Shown here: in pieces, positions 1-9,239 of the stretch
How the letters are laid out: the number at the start of each line of letters is the position of its first letter
Position numbering within the stretch: the first letter of the stretch is position 1
Assembly: GCA_963575745.1 (NCBI GenBank)
Contig: CAUYUJ010018894.1
Span: 127,501 to 191,500, forward strand
DNA length: 64,000 bases
Direction: 5' to 3'
Source of the DNA: Prorocentrum cordatum
Taxonomy: Eukaryota > Sar > Dinophyceae > Prorocentrales > Prorocentraceae
Made by a program: the position numbers and the translations under genes
Notes under the pieces: generated by a model
Database searches by the model: none
Told to the model about the DNA's origin: nothing
What the model saw: only the letters and a program-made list of their open reading frames with translations

Positions 1-570
1 GGCTTGCAGATCCCCGAGGCGCGGCATCCTCTCCAGCACTCGGCGGCGTTCTGCCAGGATGCCCTCGAGGTGCTGCGCTAAGAAAGCCCTGTGGCCGACG
101 GGGGCCCCTAGCACGACCAGGCCCTGGGCCGGCTTCTGGCGGGGTGTCTGCTCCTCCGACCCGCACCTGGTCTTCTGCCATGCCCAGCTCTCGGACACTG
201 AGCGGTTCCCGCCCTCCCCTGTTCCAGACACGCAGCTTCACCATGTTCACGCTGATGCATCCGTCTCGAGGGCCTCCAGCACGGAGTCGACGAGGGACCT
301 CGCCCTCCCTGTTTGGGGTGGTGACCACGTCCACGTCGTCGAGAAACGCAGGGCCGCGCACCCTGGACCTGCGCATTGCGTGGACCTGCCGCAGGGCTGG
401 ATGTTGTACCAAGGCCGGCATGAGCGGGTCTCTTTGTTCTCCTCCCTCCGCCCGGTCGATCGCGCGACCTTGCCCCGTGTCGTCGCGCCAAAGGTGCGGC
501 GACCGCTCCCCGTAGAAGAGGCGGCAGAAGGCGAGCAGCGCCCTGCCCAGCCCAGCTGGCACTGAAAGTG
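1..570 (-). pseudogene. Reverse transcriptase fragment of a LINE (same family as 18.5-20.4 kb), cut by the window edge
   Basis: Read on the minus strand in shifting frames, this encodes the palm and thumb of a reverse transcriptase. Around 490-400 there is a motif-B-like stretch, AEGGEQRDPLMPAL, in which the usual G after EQ is R. Around 345-325 comes the catalytic motif FLDDVDVV, then VKLRVWN (about 240-220) and GLVVLGAPVG (about 125-85), the post-catalytic block typical of LINE RTs, then MPRLGDLQA near the left edge. The same blocks in the same order occur in the plus-strand copy at 18472-20351, so I place both in one family. At least two frame changes lie between motif C and the thumb, so it is not functional. 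The 3' part is outside the window. Confidence 0.72.
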
Positions 571-779
571 GGGAAAGCAAGGGGGAGGGGGGCGAAATAA
601 AAAATGCCAGGCCTTCAAGCATCGCGCTTCTGGACAGGAGTTCGAACGCCCGGATTCCCTACAGGGTCGTCCTGCGCGAAGCTTTCGGCTGCTGAGTCCT
701 GCTTTGGGCTGCAGGGACACAAGTCGACACGATACGCGTGAGACAACGGCACCTCAGGACACAGCTTGCCGAACTCCCC
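571..779. other. Intergenic, nothing recognised
   Basis: GC-rich spacer between the RT fragment and the tandem array. Open frames here have no recognisable motif. Confidence 0.5.
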
Positions 780-1270
780 CCCCTGGACAGCGCCCCACTG
801 CCGTGGGGGCGCCCGGGACACCATGGCTTCAACCGCGAGCGCTCCCCCGCGTTTCGCGGCCGAACATGTGCTTCGGAACACCCTGGCTTCAACCTTGACC
901 ACCCCCTGGCCCCCCCCCTCAACAGCGCCTCGCGGCCGGGGGGTGGGCAGACCTCGGAACACCTCGGCTTGAACCTTGGACGCCTCCCGGGCAACTGCAC
1001 ATCGACCGCGCGTAGGGGAAGGGGGCGCGCCTCGGGACACCACTTCAACCTTGGACGCCCCCCGGATTAACTCTTCCTCGACCGCGCCTCGCGGCCGAGG
1101 GGGGCGCATCCCGGCACACTTCGACTTCAACCTTGGACGCCTCCCGGGCAAACCCCCCCCCCGACCGCGTCTCGCGGTCGGGGCGGCGCGACTCGGGACA
1201 CCACTTCAACCTTGGACGCCTCCCGGGCGCCCCCCTTGACCGCGCCCCCCGGCCGGGGGGGGCACATCAG
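780..1270. repeat. Tandem array, about 80-bp unit, six units
   Basis: The phrase CTTCAACC (or CTTGAACC) recurs at 827, 887, 968, 1043, 1125 and 1204, giving periods of 60, 81, 75, 82 and 79 bp. Each unit also carries a CTTGGACGCC-like stretch and a small palindromic core around CTCGCGGCCG. The open frames across it on both strands are by-products of the repeat and are not called as genes. Confidence 0.85.
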
Positions 1271-1651
1271 GACACCCTGGGCGGAGGCAAGGTGTCGCAG
1301 GCGACGGAGCGGGCCACGCGCGGCCCGCCGCATCGCCGGGCGACAGGCCACGAAAAGCGCCCGCCGCCCAAAACCACAATCCTCGTTCCTCGCCCCCCGG
1401 GTTCGATGGATGGAAGCTAAATTCATCGAACCAGAAGAGAATCGATGGGAGCTCGTTGAACGCTTTGGGGGGATCTCGGGACCTTTGGAACTCAACTTCA
1501 ACCTTGGCCGTACCCTGGGCCCCCCTCCTTGGACGCGTCTCGCGGCTGGGGACGAACCTCGGGGCACCCTGCGCGGAGGCGAGGTGGCGCAGGCGATGGG
1601 ACGGGCCACGCATGGCCCGCCTCATCGCCGGGCGACGGGCCACGAAAAGAG
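1271..1651. repeat. Pair of ~88-bp direct repeats, about 295 bp apart
   Basis: The stretch 1271-1355, starting CACCCTG and containing GGAGGCAAGGTGTCGCAGG, recurs at 1567-1651 with about ten changes. The copy ends with GCCACGAAAAG in both. Between them is another CTTCAACCTTGG unit at 1495, so this is a longer-period duplication of the end of the 80-bp array. Confidence 0.75.
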
Positions 1652-3090
1652 CCCACCGCTCAAGCGGGGGGTGCTCAAGCGCAAGCGCTCGAGGCAAGCG
1701 CAAGCGCAAACGCAAGCGCGCCGCCGGGCGCGCGCCGCGCCAGCACGCGCCGCGCGGGGGGCGGGCGGCCGACGTGGCTCCTTCGCGGGGTGCCGACGCT
1801 TGGGGCGCAGGGGGCGCCCGGGGCACAGGGAGGCGCCCACAGGAGGAGGTGGAAGAAGCAGACGGGGCGCGGCCAGAAAGCTCCAGGCGCCGAGAGGGCC
1901 CAGGAAGGCCCAGGCGGCAGACGAGGACAGCGCGGAGGGCGAAGAGGAAGAGAAGGTCGAGGAGGCAGCGCCGCAGGAACCAGACAAGCGAAGCGAGGAG
2001 AAAGCACAGGAGGCGGAGGAGGTCAGAAGCGCGCTCGCGGAGGAGGAGGAGGAGGAGGAGGAGGAGGAGGAAGAGGCAGCGCAGGAGGAGACGCAACCCA
2101 GGAGACGCAGCACAGGAGAGGCCACGCAAGGGAAAAGGCGCGCGGGCAGGCGCAGAGGGACCCCCCAGACCCTGGCCCGCCACCAGGCTGATGGGAGGTG
2201 GCGGGCGGACGTCGTCGCTCAGAAGCGGCCCGCGCGAAGATGAGCAGCCTGCTGAGGAGGAGGGCGCCGGGCGCGGCCAGGGACACGTCCAGGCCAACCG
2301 CTGCCCTCATCACGATCCGAGGTGGGTCGTTCGGCCCCCTCCGTTTTCGGCCGCCGGCCGAGGAGGACGAGGAGCCAAAGGAGGAGCGGGACCAGCAGCA
2401 CCTCGCACAACACCTCGAGCACACTGAGCAGCGCCACGACGACCACGACGTCCACGAGTACGACCACCGAAACCATCATCGACACCACGGCGAGCAACCC
2501 AGAAGATGAGGTGGAGGCACACGCACGGGAGGAACCCGCCAGGAGACGACGCAGGGGGCAGGCGAGGGGGAGAGGGCGCCGCGCAGGGCGGCTTTTGCCC
2601 GCAAGGGCCTTCGCCGAGCCCGCCGGCGAGCGTCGCGGCAGGACCTCGACGTCGCGATCACCGAACAATGAGCGCTCGTAGTTCGGGCAGAGGCCTTGCA
2701 GCGGAGGCGAGCCTTCTTGACCGAGAGGTTCGGCAGAAGAAGGGCGCAATGCGCGCCCTGGAGAGCGCCCGAGGCAACCAGGAGTGAGGCGACGCGCGAC
2801 GAGGAGCAACAGCCGCAATCGAGGCAGCACCAGCGCCCGCGCGCGCAGGAGAGGCAGCGAGAGGTAACAGAGGAGGACAGTAGGAAGACGCAAGGCGAGG
2901 CAGCAAGGGGGCAGCGCGCAGAAACAGCAGCGCGGGCGCCGCAGCGCGATGACCCCGAGCGGCCCCGCCGGGAGCTAGACGTAGCTTGCGACATGCAAGA
3001 GGCGTTGAGGGAGGACTCCTTCTCGGAGGTTCCTCTGATCAGGGCCGCCTGTGGTAGAGCCGCCCACTCGGCCGAGGATATAGGGCCAGG
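1652..3090. other. GC/purine-rich low-complexity sequence, no gene recognised
   Basis: Contains a CAAGCGCAAGCG-type stretch at about 1675-1715, a GGA microsatellite at about 2036-2085, and mixed CAC/GAC codon-like repeats at 2390-2480. Long frames of 100-360 residues run across it on both strands, but all are Arg/Gly/Glu- or Leu/Ser-rich translations of the same repeats. Confidence 0.6.
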
Positions 3091-3183
3091 GGCGACTAGC
3101 AGCAACAGCACAAGCACCCACGCCACGACGGCGACCAGCAGCACCACCACCGCTACAAGGGCGACCGACAGCACCACCACGAC

Positions 3184-3215
<32 letters not shown>

Positions 3216-3247
3216 CGCCGACGACGACGACGACGACGAAGACGACG

Positions 3248-3286
<39 letters not shown>

Positions 3287-3857
3287 CAGCAGCAGCATCA
3301 GCAGCACCACCACATCGACGGCTACCAGAGAAGGCACCAGCAGCAGCGCCCATTGCACGACCAACCACAGTTCCAGCAGCCCCACCACACCAACCATCGA
3401 CGACGCCGCCGCCAGTACGATCAGCAGCAGCAGCAGCACCAGCAGCAGCCCCACAGACACGGCGACCAACGGCAACACAAGAATCAGCCGCACCAACACC
3501 GACGCCCACGCCAGCACGACCACGAACCCGACACAGCAGCAACGTAGCGACGTTCAGCAGCACCAGCACCACCGCCATCCCGACCAGCAACAACCCCACC
3601 AGCACAACCACCACAATCGCGACCAGCAGCACAACGACGGCGACCAGCAGTAGCACCACCAGCGCGATGACGAGGACCAGCAGCACCGACGCCAACGCCC
3701 ACGCCAACACCACCAAGACTCCAACCAGCAGGACTGCAACCACAATCACCAGCTCCGATACCGCCGCCACGCCGACCAGCAACACCACAACCAGCAGCAC
3801 CACCACAACGACAGCAGCACCACCACAACCAGCAGCACCGCCTACACCACCACCACC

Positions 3858-3888
<31 letters not shown>

Positions 3889-4062
3889 CCACAACCAGCA
3901 TCACCACCACCACAGGGGCGGGAGGTGGGACGGGGCTGCCGCGCACCCGCCGCCAGCACGACCAGCAGCAGCAGCAGCAGCAGCCCTACAACGACGGCGA
4001 CCAACAGCCACGCCAGGAGCACCACGACTCAGACCAGACACCGCCCCACCGACAGGAGGCTG
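3091..4062. repeat. CAG/CAC/GAC trinucleotide region
   Basis: About 1 kb of imperfect trinucleotides. It includes a nearly pure ACG/GAC tract at 3170-3290 and a CAC tract at 3835-3915. On the plus strand it reads as Thr/Ser/His/Gln/Asp, and on minus as Val/Leu/Gly/Trp, in every frame. Frame-independent openness is the mark of a microsatellite rather than of a protein gene. Confidence 0.85.
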
Positions 4063-4489
4063 AGGGGCCAGTAGATGAGACAAAGAGGACCCGCCTTCAG
4101 CATGGCAGCCAGGGCCGCCCAGCCCGTTCGCCGAGGAAAGCGCGGTGGGGGCTGCGGACAAAACGGATCGGGGAGGCAAGCCACCCAGGGCCACCCGAAG
4201 ACTTGCCAGCGACGCCGCCGCGGGGAGACACGCAGAGGGACTGGGTCTCCGGCGAGTCCGCGCCAATGCCCGCCGAAGCAGAGACGGCGCCGCGCGATCT
4301 GTTACGCTCGCCAGGCCGCTCTGTATCCCCAGCGGCGCGAGGCGAGAGCGCGACAGAGCCCAATGCACACGCGCCGCCATCCCACTTCAGCTACATTTTC
4401 GGGCGGGCGCCCAAAAGGCCGGATGGGACTTCTCAGGCCTATTCGCTCCGCTCGGTGCCAGGCTGGAGGCGCCAGCCCGAGAGCCCAGC

Positions 4490-5740
4490 AACACAAACAG
4501 GCCCGCCGAGTGCGCTATGTGTCCTGAGCGGATCGATGATTCGAGTGTACAGTGGCCCGACTGCGGCCGCGTACCAGACTGCTTCCACGCAGGCTGCCTC
4601 GCCCGGATCCAGCCGCTCCGCTGGGGGCTTGCTAACCTGAGGCGCACGGGAGGCGACGCCAGCCGAGTCGAAGAAGCCGAGTGTCCGCTCTGCGACCACA
4701 GGTGGGGTGACGGCCCAAGCTCTGCCGCGCTTTGCGCAGCTGGCCGACCACCTGGAGGGCGAGGGCCTTCCTTCACAAGGGTGCTGGTGCATGAGCTGTC
4801 GGAACTTCGCGGGAGCGCGGAGCAGCGACGACGGCGATGACATGACCCCTACGCGGGGGGGGCCCTCGTGCACCCAGAGGGGCCGGCGCCACACGCGACC
4901 GCCATGTGCCCGCGGCACCCCGCCAGACGGCCACGCTGGCGACACACGCGCACGCCGAATGGGCTTGCAGGCTGCTGGGAACGCACGTGGAGGCAACACG
5001 GTGGCCAGTACCAGGTCTTCACCTGCGACGGGGCGCCGCTGACCCATGAGGTGCCACGCCCTGGCGACGAGCCGTAGTGGGTAGCGCGGGCAAGCAGCCG
5101 CGCAGACCAACCAGGACGATGGCAAGGCAACTGGCTCTGCCCAGGGTGCGCTGCCAATGCCCTTCTGGCGCCAGAGCCCGCAGACTCCGAACTGCCACGT
5201 GCGTTGGGACACGACGCAAGAGGGCCCTGAGCCAGAGCCCGCGGGGCCAGCGCAGACAGCCGCAGAAGCACGACAACACTACTTCTCAGGATTCCTAGAT
5301 GGCCACCGCTGGGGCCTGGTTGCTTGACAGGACCGAGGCCGCGCAGTGGAGCGCGCACCACGTGGTGCCAGATTGGTGGCAGCCAAAGGTACAGGCTGTG
5401 CAGCAGTCAGAGCCTGTTCCCGCGGAGCACTTCGCCCAGGGGCTTCAGTTCGCACGGGCCAACCCAGGGAGCGTGTACGCTGCGATGGCAGCCGGAGGCG
5501 GCGTGCGGCCCGGACATGCGCACCTGGTGCCCATTGTCCGAGCCCTGGCGGAAACCACGGGTTACATGGCGAACCGAGTGTAAGACCTTCTGCTGGACAT
5601 GTTCGGAGGCGCGCTTCTGGCTCGAGGCGTGGACCAGCGCACAGACGAGCTGCGAGATCCAGCGAGGTGGGCAGCAGCACCAAGGCTGGCCCCGCCGCCG
5701 CCGGGGCCAGCCGGGCCCCGAGGAAAGCGACGACGGCGCT
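4490..5740 (+). pseudogene. Decayed reading frame with a RING-like zinc finger
   Basis: At 4511-4706 the plus strand encodes a Cys/His pattern CxxC (CAMC), then C (WPDC), CxH (DCFH), xxC (GCLARI), and CxxC (CPLCDHRW): eight ligands arranged as in RING/RING-variant domains, which bind zinc and commonly act as E3 ubiquitin ligases. The frame ends at 4840. Downstream, in other frames, come a WLCPGC stretch near 5130, then an open frame at 5299-5580 with VPAEHFAQGLQFARANPGS and ALAETTGYMANRV, which is not low complexity and looks formerly coding. I see no single frame joining them, so the gene is broken. It may be the first ORF of a retroelement. Function beyond a zinc finger is not claimed. Confidence 0.45.
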
Positions 5741-6605
5741 GATGGAGGAGGAGGAGGAGGAGGAGGAGGAGAAGGAGGAGGAGGACGAGGAGGAGGACGA
5801 CGAGGAGGAGGAGGTGGAGGGGGCGGGCGAGGAGGACGAAGAGGAGGAGAGAGGGCGAGGAAAAGGAGGAAGACGAGACAGACGAGACGGCGAAGGAGGA
5901 GGCCGAAGAGGACGGCGAGACGGCAGCAAGCAGCCCCACGACTGCGACGAGCAGCACCACCAAGGCTGCGAGCTGAACCACTACGAACAGCAGCACCGAC
6001 AACACGACTACAACCAGCAGCACCACAACGACCGCGACTTGCAGTAGCGCCACGACTGCGATCAGCACACCAGCACGACAGCGATAAGAGGCGCCATGAC
6101 TACAACAAGCAGAACCACAGCAACGCGACGGCGACCAACAGCAATATGGCGACTCCGACCTGCATCGCCACCAGCAGCAACACCACGACGACAACAACCA
6201 GCAGCACCACCACACCGACTGCCACCACCAGCAGCAGCACCACGACCGCGACCAACCGCACCACGATGCCCAGCGCCACGACGGAGACCAGAAGGTCTAC
6301 CACCAGCAGCAGCACCGCGACGGCGACCAGCGGGAGGACGCGGAGGAGGGGAAAGAGAGGAGGAGGAGGAGGAGGAGGAGGAGGAGGAGGAGGAGGAGGA
6401 GGAGGAGGAGGAGGAGGAGTAGGAGAGGAGGAGGAGGAGGAGGAGAGGAGGAGGAGGAGGAGGAGGACGAGGAGGAGGAGGAGGAGAAGGAGAAGGAGGA
6501 GGAGGAGAAGGAGGAGGAGGAGGGGGAGGGGGAGGAGGAGGAGGAGGAGGAGGAGGAGGAGGAGGTGGAGGAGGATGAGGACGAGGAGGAGGCGGAGGAG
6601 TAGAA
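5741..6605. repeat. GGA microsatellites with a CAG/CAC middle
   Basis: GGA tracts at about 5742-5925 and 6355-6605 flank a CAG/CAC/GAC stretch. The plus strand reads as Glu, Gly or Arg in the three frames. The second tract is long and only lightly interrupted. Confidence 0.9.
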
Positions 6606-7079
6606 GAAGGACGAAGAACGAACGAACGACAACCAATGCGGACAGCAGTCTGGGCCTACTGGAGACCAGGTGAATCAGGCCGCGGCCTCTGAAATAGTAC
6701 TATGTATGGTGAGGCGTGCGGGCGAGACGTGTGAAAACTTATGTGAAACGAAGCGGAGGGGGAGGGGGAGAAATCCTTGTAGTCGATGTCGTGGTGTGTT
6801 GGTGCCACGTCGCTGGGTAGACTGTGTTGGTCGTCTGACCTGGATTTGGATTTGGTGTTGGCGCAAGGCGCCGGTAGTCGGTGTTGTAGTGCTTGGTTGT
6901 TGGTGGTCGGTGCTTGTGGTCGCGTGGTCGGCCGTCAGTGCTGCAAGGATAGAATCATGCAGCGACAAAGGCTCTCTCGAGTGAGTTCCACCATGCCATC
7001 CGCGTCGCAGCTGTGAGCTACCTTACATCGCTGGTGTCGCGGTGGAGGTATCATCGTGGTTGGGTGGCGTCGTTGTTGG
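6606..7079. other. Probable 3' trailing part of the LINE remnant, no ORF
   Basis: TG-rich sequence between the GGA tract and the recognisable LINE coding remnant. It has the same composition as the coding remnant and lies on its 3' side, so it is probably decayed C-terminal or 3' untranslated sequence. I recognise no motif in it. Confidence 0.4.
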
Positions 7080-7770
7080 CGTCGCGTTGTGTGTCGTCGT
7101 CGCCTGTCTGTCGATGCGCGCTGTGTAGAAACTTTCGCAAATCGTCATCCCGTCGCTTGTGCTGGCCACCGTGCTGTCAATAACCCTGTTGTTTTGTGTC
7201 CATATTGGGACTCCATTTCAGAGCTCGCTGTGTCCACCTGTTTGGTGGGTGGGTCGCTATGCGTGCTGCCCAATGCCAAACCATTTTGCGATGTATTTAG
7301 GTGAGGTCCGGGATGTCGTGCATGCTGATGAGTTCCTCTGCTCTGCGGGTGCACCGTCGGATGTAGTCAGACCAGAGTTCGGCATCGTCTGCCGCCTGCT
7401 GGCGTGTCTGGGTCGTGTGGGGTGGGTCGAGGCTGTCGTCACTTGTTCGAAATTGCTGACGTGTGTCGCCGCTGTGTCCGGATAATCGTTCTGACAATCC
7501 GTCGTTGCGTGCGGCGCAACTGCTGTTTGAGGGGTTGTGTTATTGTCCATGACTCTGCGCCGTACATCATTGTGGGTATGACGGTGCCACGGTACAGTCG
7601 TATAGTCTGTGTTTAAGTGGGTAATGTTTGTTCGTTAGCTCCTGTCTGTGCCAATGCCGCTTGGATGCGATGCTGGATTTCGGACGCCGATGCGTCTTGA
7701 AAAGTTGTCTGGCCAAGAGAGTTCAGCGTTCCGAAGGTGGTAATACTTCGACGTCCATGGTTGCAACTCT
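7080..7770 (-). pseudogene. LINE reverse transcriptase C-terminal remnant
   Basis: Minus-strand translation across several frames gives, in order, blocks found after the catalytic core of many LINE RTs: VLPPSER (about 7750), LGQTTF with EIQHRIQAAL (7725-7665), then TVIPTMMYGAESWTI (7590-7545), LRRTQRRIVRTI (7525-7480), LWSDYIRRCTRRAEEL (7385-7320), and VWHWAARIATHPPNRW (7285-7235), which corresponds to the common RWAGHVARxxDxRW end block. Frameshifts lie near 7630, 7450 and 7300, and the reverse-transcriptase active site is absent. It is a 5'-truncated or decayed dead copy. GGA tracts lie on both sides. Confidence 0.8.
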
Positions 7771-7783
7771 CGCCGAACGCGCC

Positions 7784-8310
7784 CGGAGGAGGAGGAGGAG
7801 GAGGAGGAGGAGGAGGAGGAGGAGGAGGAGGATGAAGGAGGAGGGGGAGGAGGAGGAGGAGGAGGGAGGAGGGAAGGAGGAGGAGGAGGAGGAGAGGAGG
7901 AGGAAGGAGGAGGAGGAGGGAGGAGGAGGAGGAGGAGGGAGGGAGGAGGAGGAGGAGGAGGGAGGGGAGGAGGGAGGAGAGGAGGAGGGAGGGGAGGAGG
8001 AGGGAGGAGGGAGGAGGAGGAGGAGGAGGAGGGAGGAGGGAGGAGAGGAGGAGGGAGGGGAGGAGGGAGGAAGGAGGAGGAGGAGGAGGGAGGAGGAAGG
8101 AGGGAGGGGAGGAGGGAGGAGGGAGGAGGAGGAGGGAGGAGGGAGGAGGAGGAGGAGGAGGGAGGAGGAGGAGGGAGGAGGGAGGAGGGGGGAGGGAGGA
8201 GGGAGGAGGAGGAGGGAGGAGGGAGGGAGGAGGGAGGAGGGAGAGGGAGGAGGGAGGAGGGAGGAGGGAGGAGGGAGGAGGGAGGACGTAGGAAGGAGGA
8301 GTGAGGAGGT
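7784..8310. repeat. GGA/GGGA purine microsatellite
   Basis: About 520 bp of uninterrupted purine on the plus strand: first pure GGA, then mixtures of GGA and GGGA with a loose GGAGGGAGGA pattern. Homopurine-homopyrimidine mirror-repeat sequence of this kind can form triplex DNA. The 270-residue frame across it is Glu/Gly/Arg only. Confidence 0.95.
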
Positions 8311-8854
8311 TAGGTTAGGTGTGCTCCCTTTGAGCTGGCGGCGGAGGCGTCGGACGGCGCTTCCTTTCAGCAACGAGCCACGACCCGGAGAGGGTTCGGA
8401 AGCGACCTTGCTGCGACGGCTCTGGAAGACAAAGCGCTAGCGCTGGAGGGAACGGGGGGAGGGAAGGCGAAAGCTTCAGCTCTCGGGGGGCCTAGGCGGA
8501 AGTCTTGGGTCGGCGCTGGACCCCCCCACCACCACCCACCCCAGCGCTCAACGCGAGCCTTGGGGAGCGGCGCCAAGGCGCCGGGGGGGGGGGGGGGGAT
8601 GGCACAGCCCCTACCCAGGGACCCCCCCCCAGCCTCCGAAGGACCTCGCAGCCAACACCTCCGCCCTGAGCCTCGGCCAGAGCGAAGCAGCAGAGGCAAC
8701 TCAGAGACTCCCCGCAACGTGGGGGGGGGGCCAGGCAGGAAGCACCTGCCTGGAGCTCGTCCGATCCCCACTACACTGCCTGGTTGACGCACCCCGCAGG
8801 TGCAGGACGGTGACAGGAAGGGGGAGAGGGAGCCACCCCGAAGGGGGGGGAAGG
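8311..8854. other. GC-rich spacer with homopolymer runs, no gene recognised
   Basis: Contains G runs at about 8581-8598 and C runs at 8520-8530 and 8620-8630. Frames are short or Pro/Gly-rich without motifs. Confidence 0.5.
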
Positions 8855-9200
8855 GGGCCCAGCCCGACCCGGCTAGCCTGCCAGGGGCCCACAGGGAGAA
8901 GAATACCGCTCCCGCTGCACCCCTGGGCAGGAACAGAGCTCCGAGGAGAATCCAGCCGTGGCGACAAAGGGACCTCCGAACGAGCAGCGGTCAGGGCACC
9001 GTTCCCCCAGAAGCGCCAGGCAGAGGAGAGGGAGGGCGGGAGGGGGCGAGATCGGAAGGGGAGAGAAAACCACCCCAGAGAGGAGGAGAGAGGGAGAGAG
9101 GACGGGGCGAAGAGAGAGGCCCATCCCGGCCCGACCCGACACGACCACCCGGGCCCCCGGGCGGAAGGCGGGAGGGAGGGAGGGAGAAAGGGAAGGAGAG
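8855..9200. repeat. Direct repeat flanking a LINE, copy 1
   Basis: Begins GGGCCCAGCCCGACCC, contains AATCCAGCCGTGGCGACAAA and CAGAAGCGCCAGGCAGA, and ends in a GGGAGGGAGGGAGG tract. The same landmarks in the same order recur at 13280-13635 with roughly 20% change (by eye). The two copies lie on either side of the minus-strand LINE. Confidence 0.8.
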
Positions 9201-9239
9201 AGGGAAGGAGACGGGGCGAGCGGGGGAGCGCTCTGCTGG

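Noticed and set aside
1206-2297. Long overlapping ORFs on both strands (up to 363 codons)
   Set aside because: They cross tandem repeats and purine tracts, and their translations are Arg/Gly/Pro- or Leu/Ser-rich in every frame with no motif.
7628-8440. 270-codon Glu/Gly/Arg ORF
   Set aside because: It reads through the GGA/GGGA tract. The N-terminal part is antisense to the LINE remnant.
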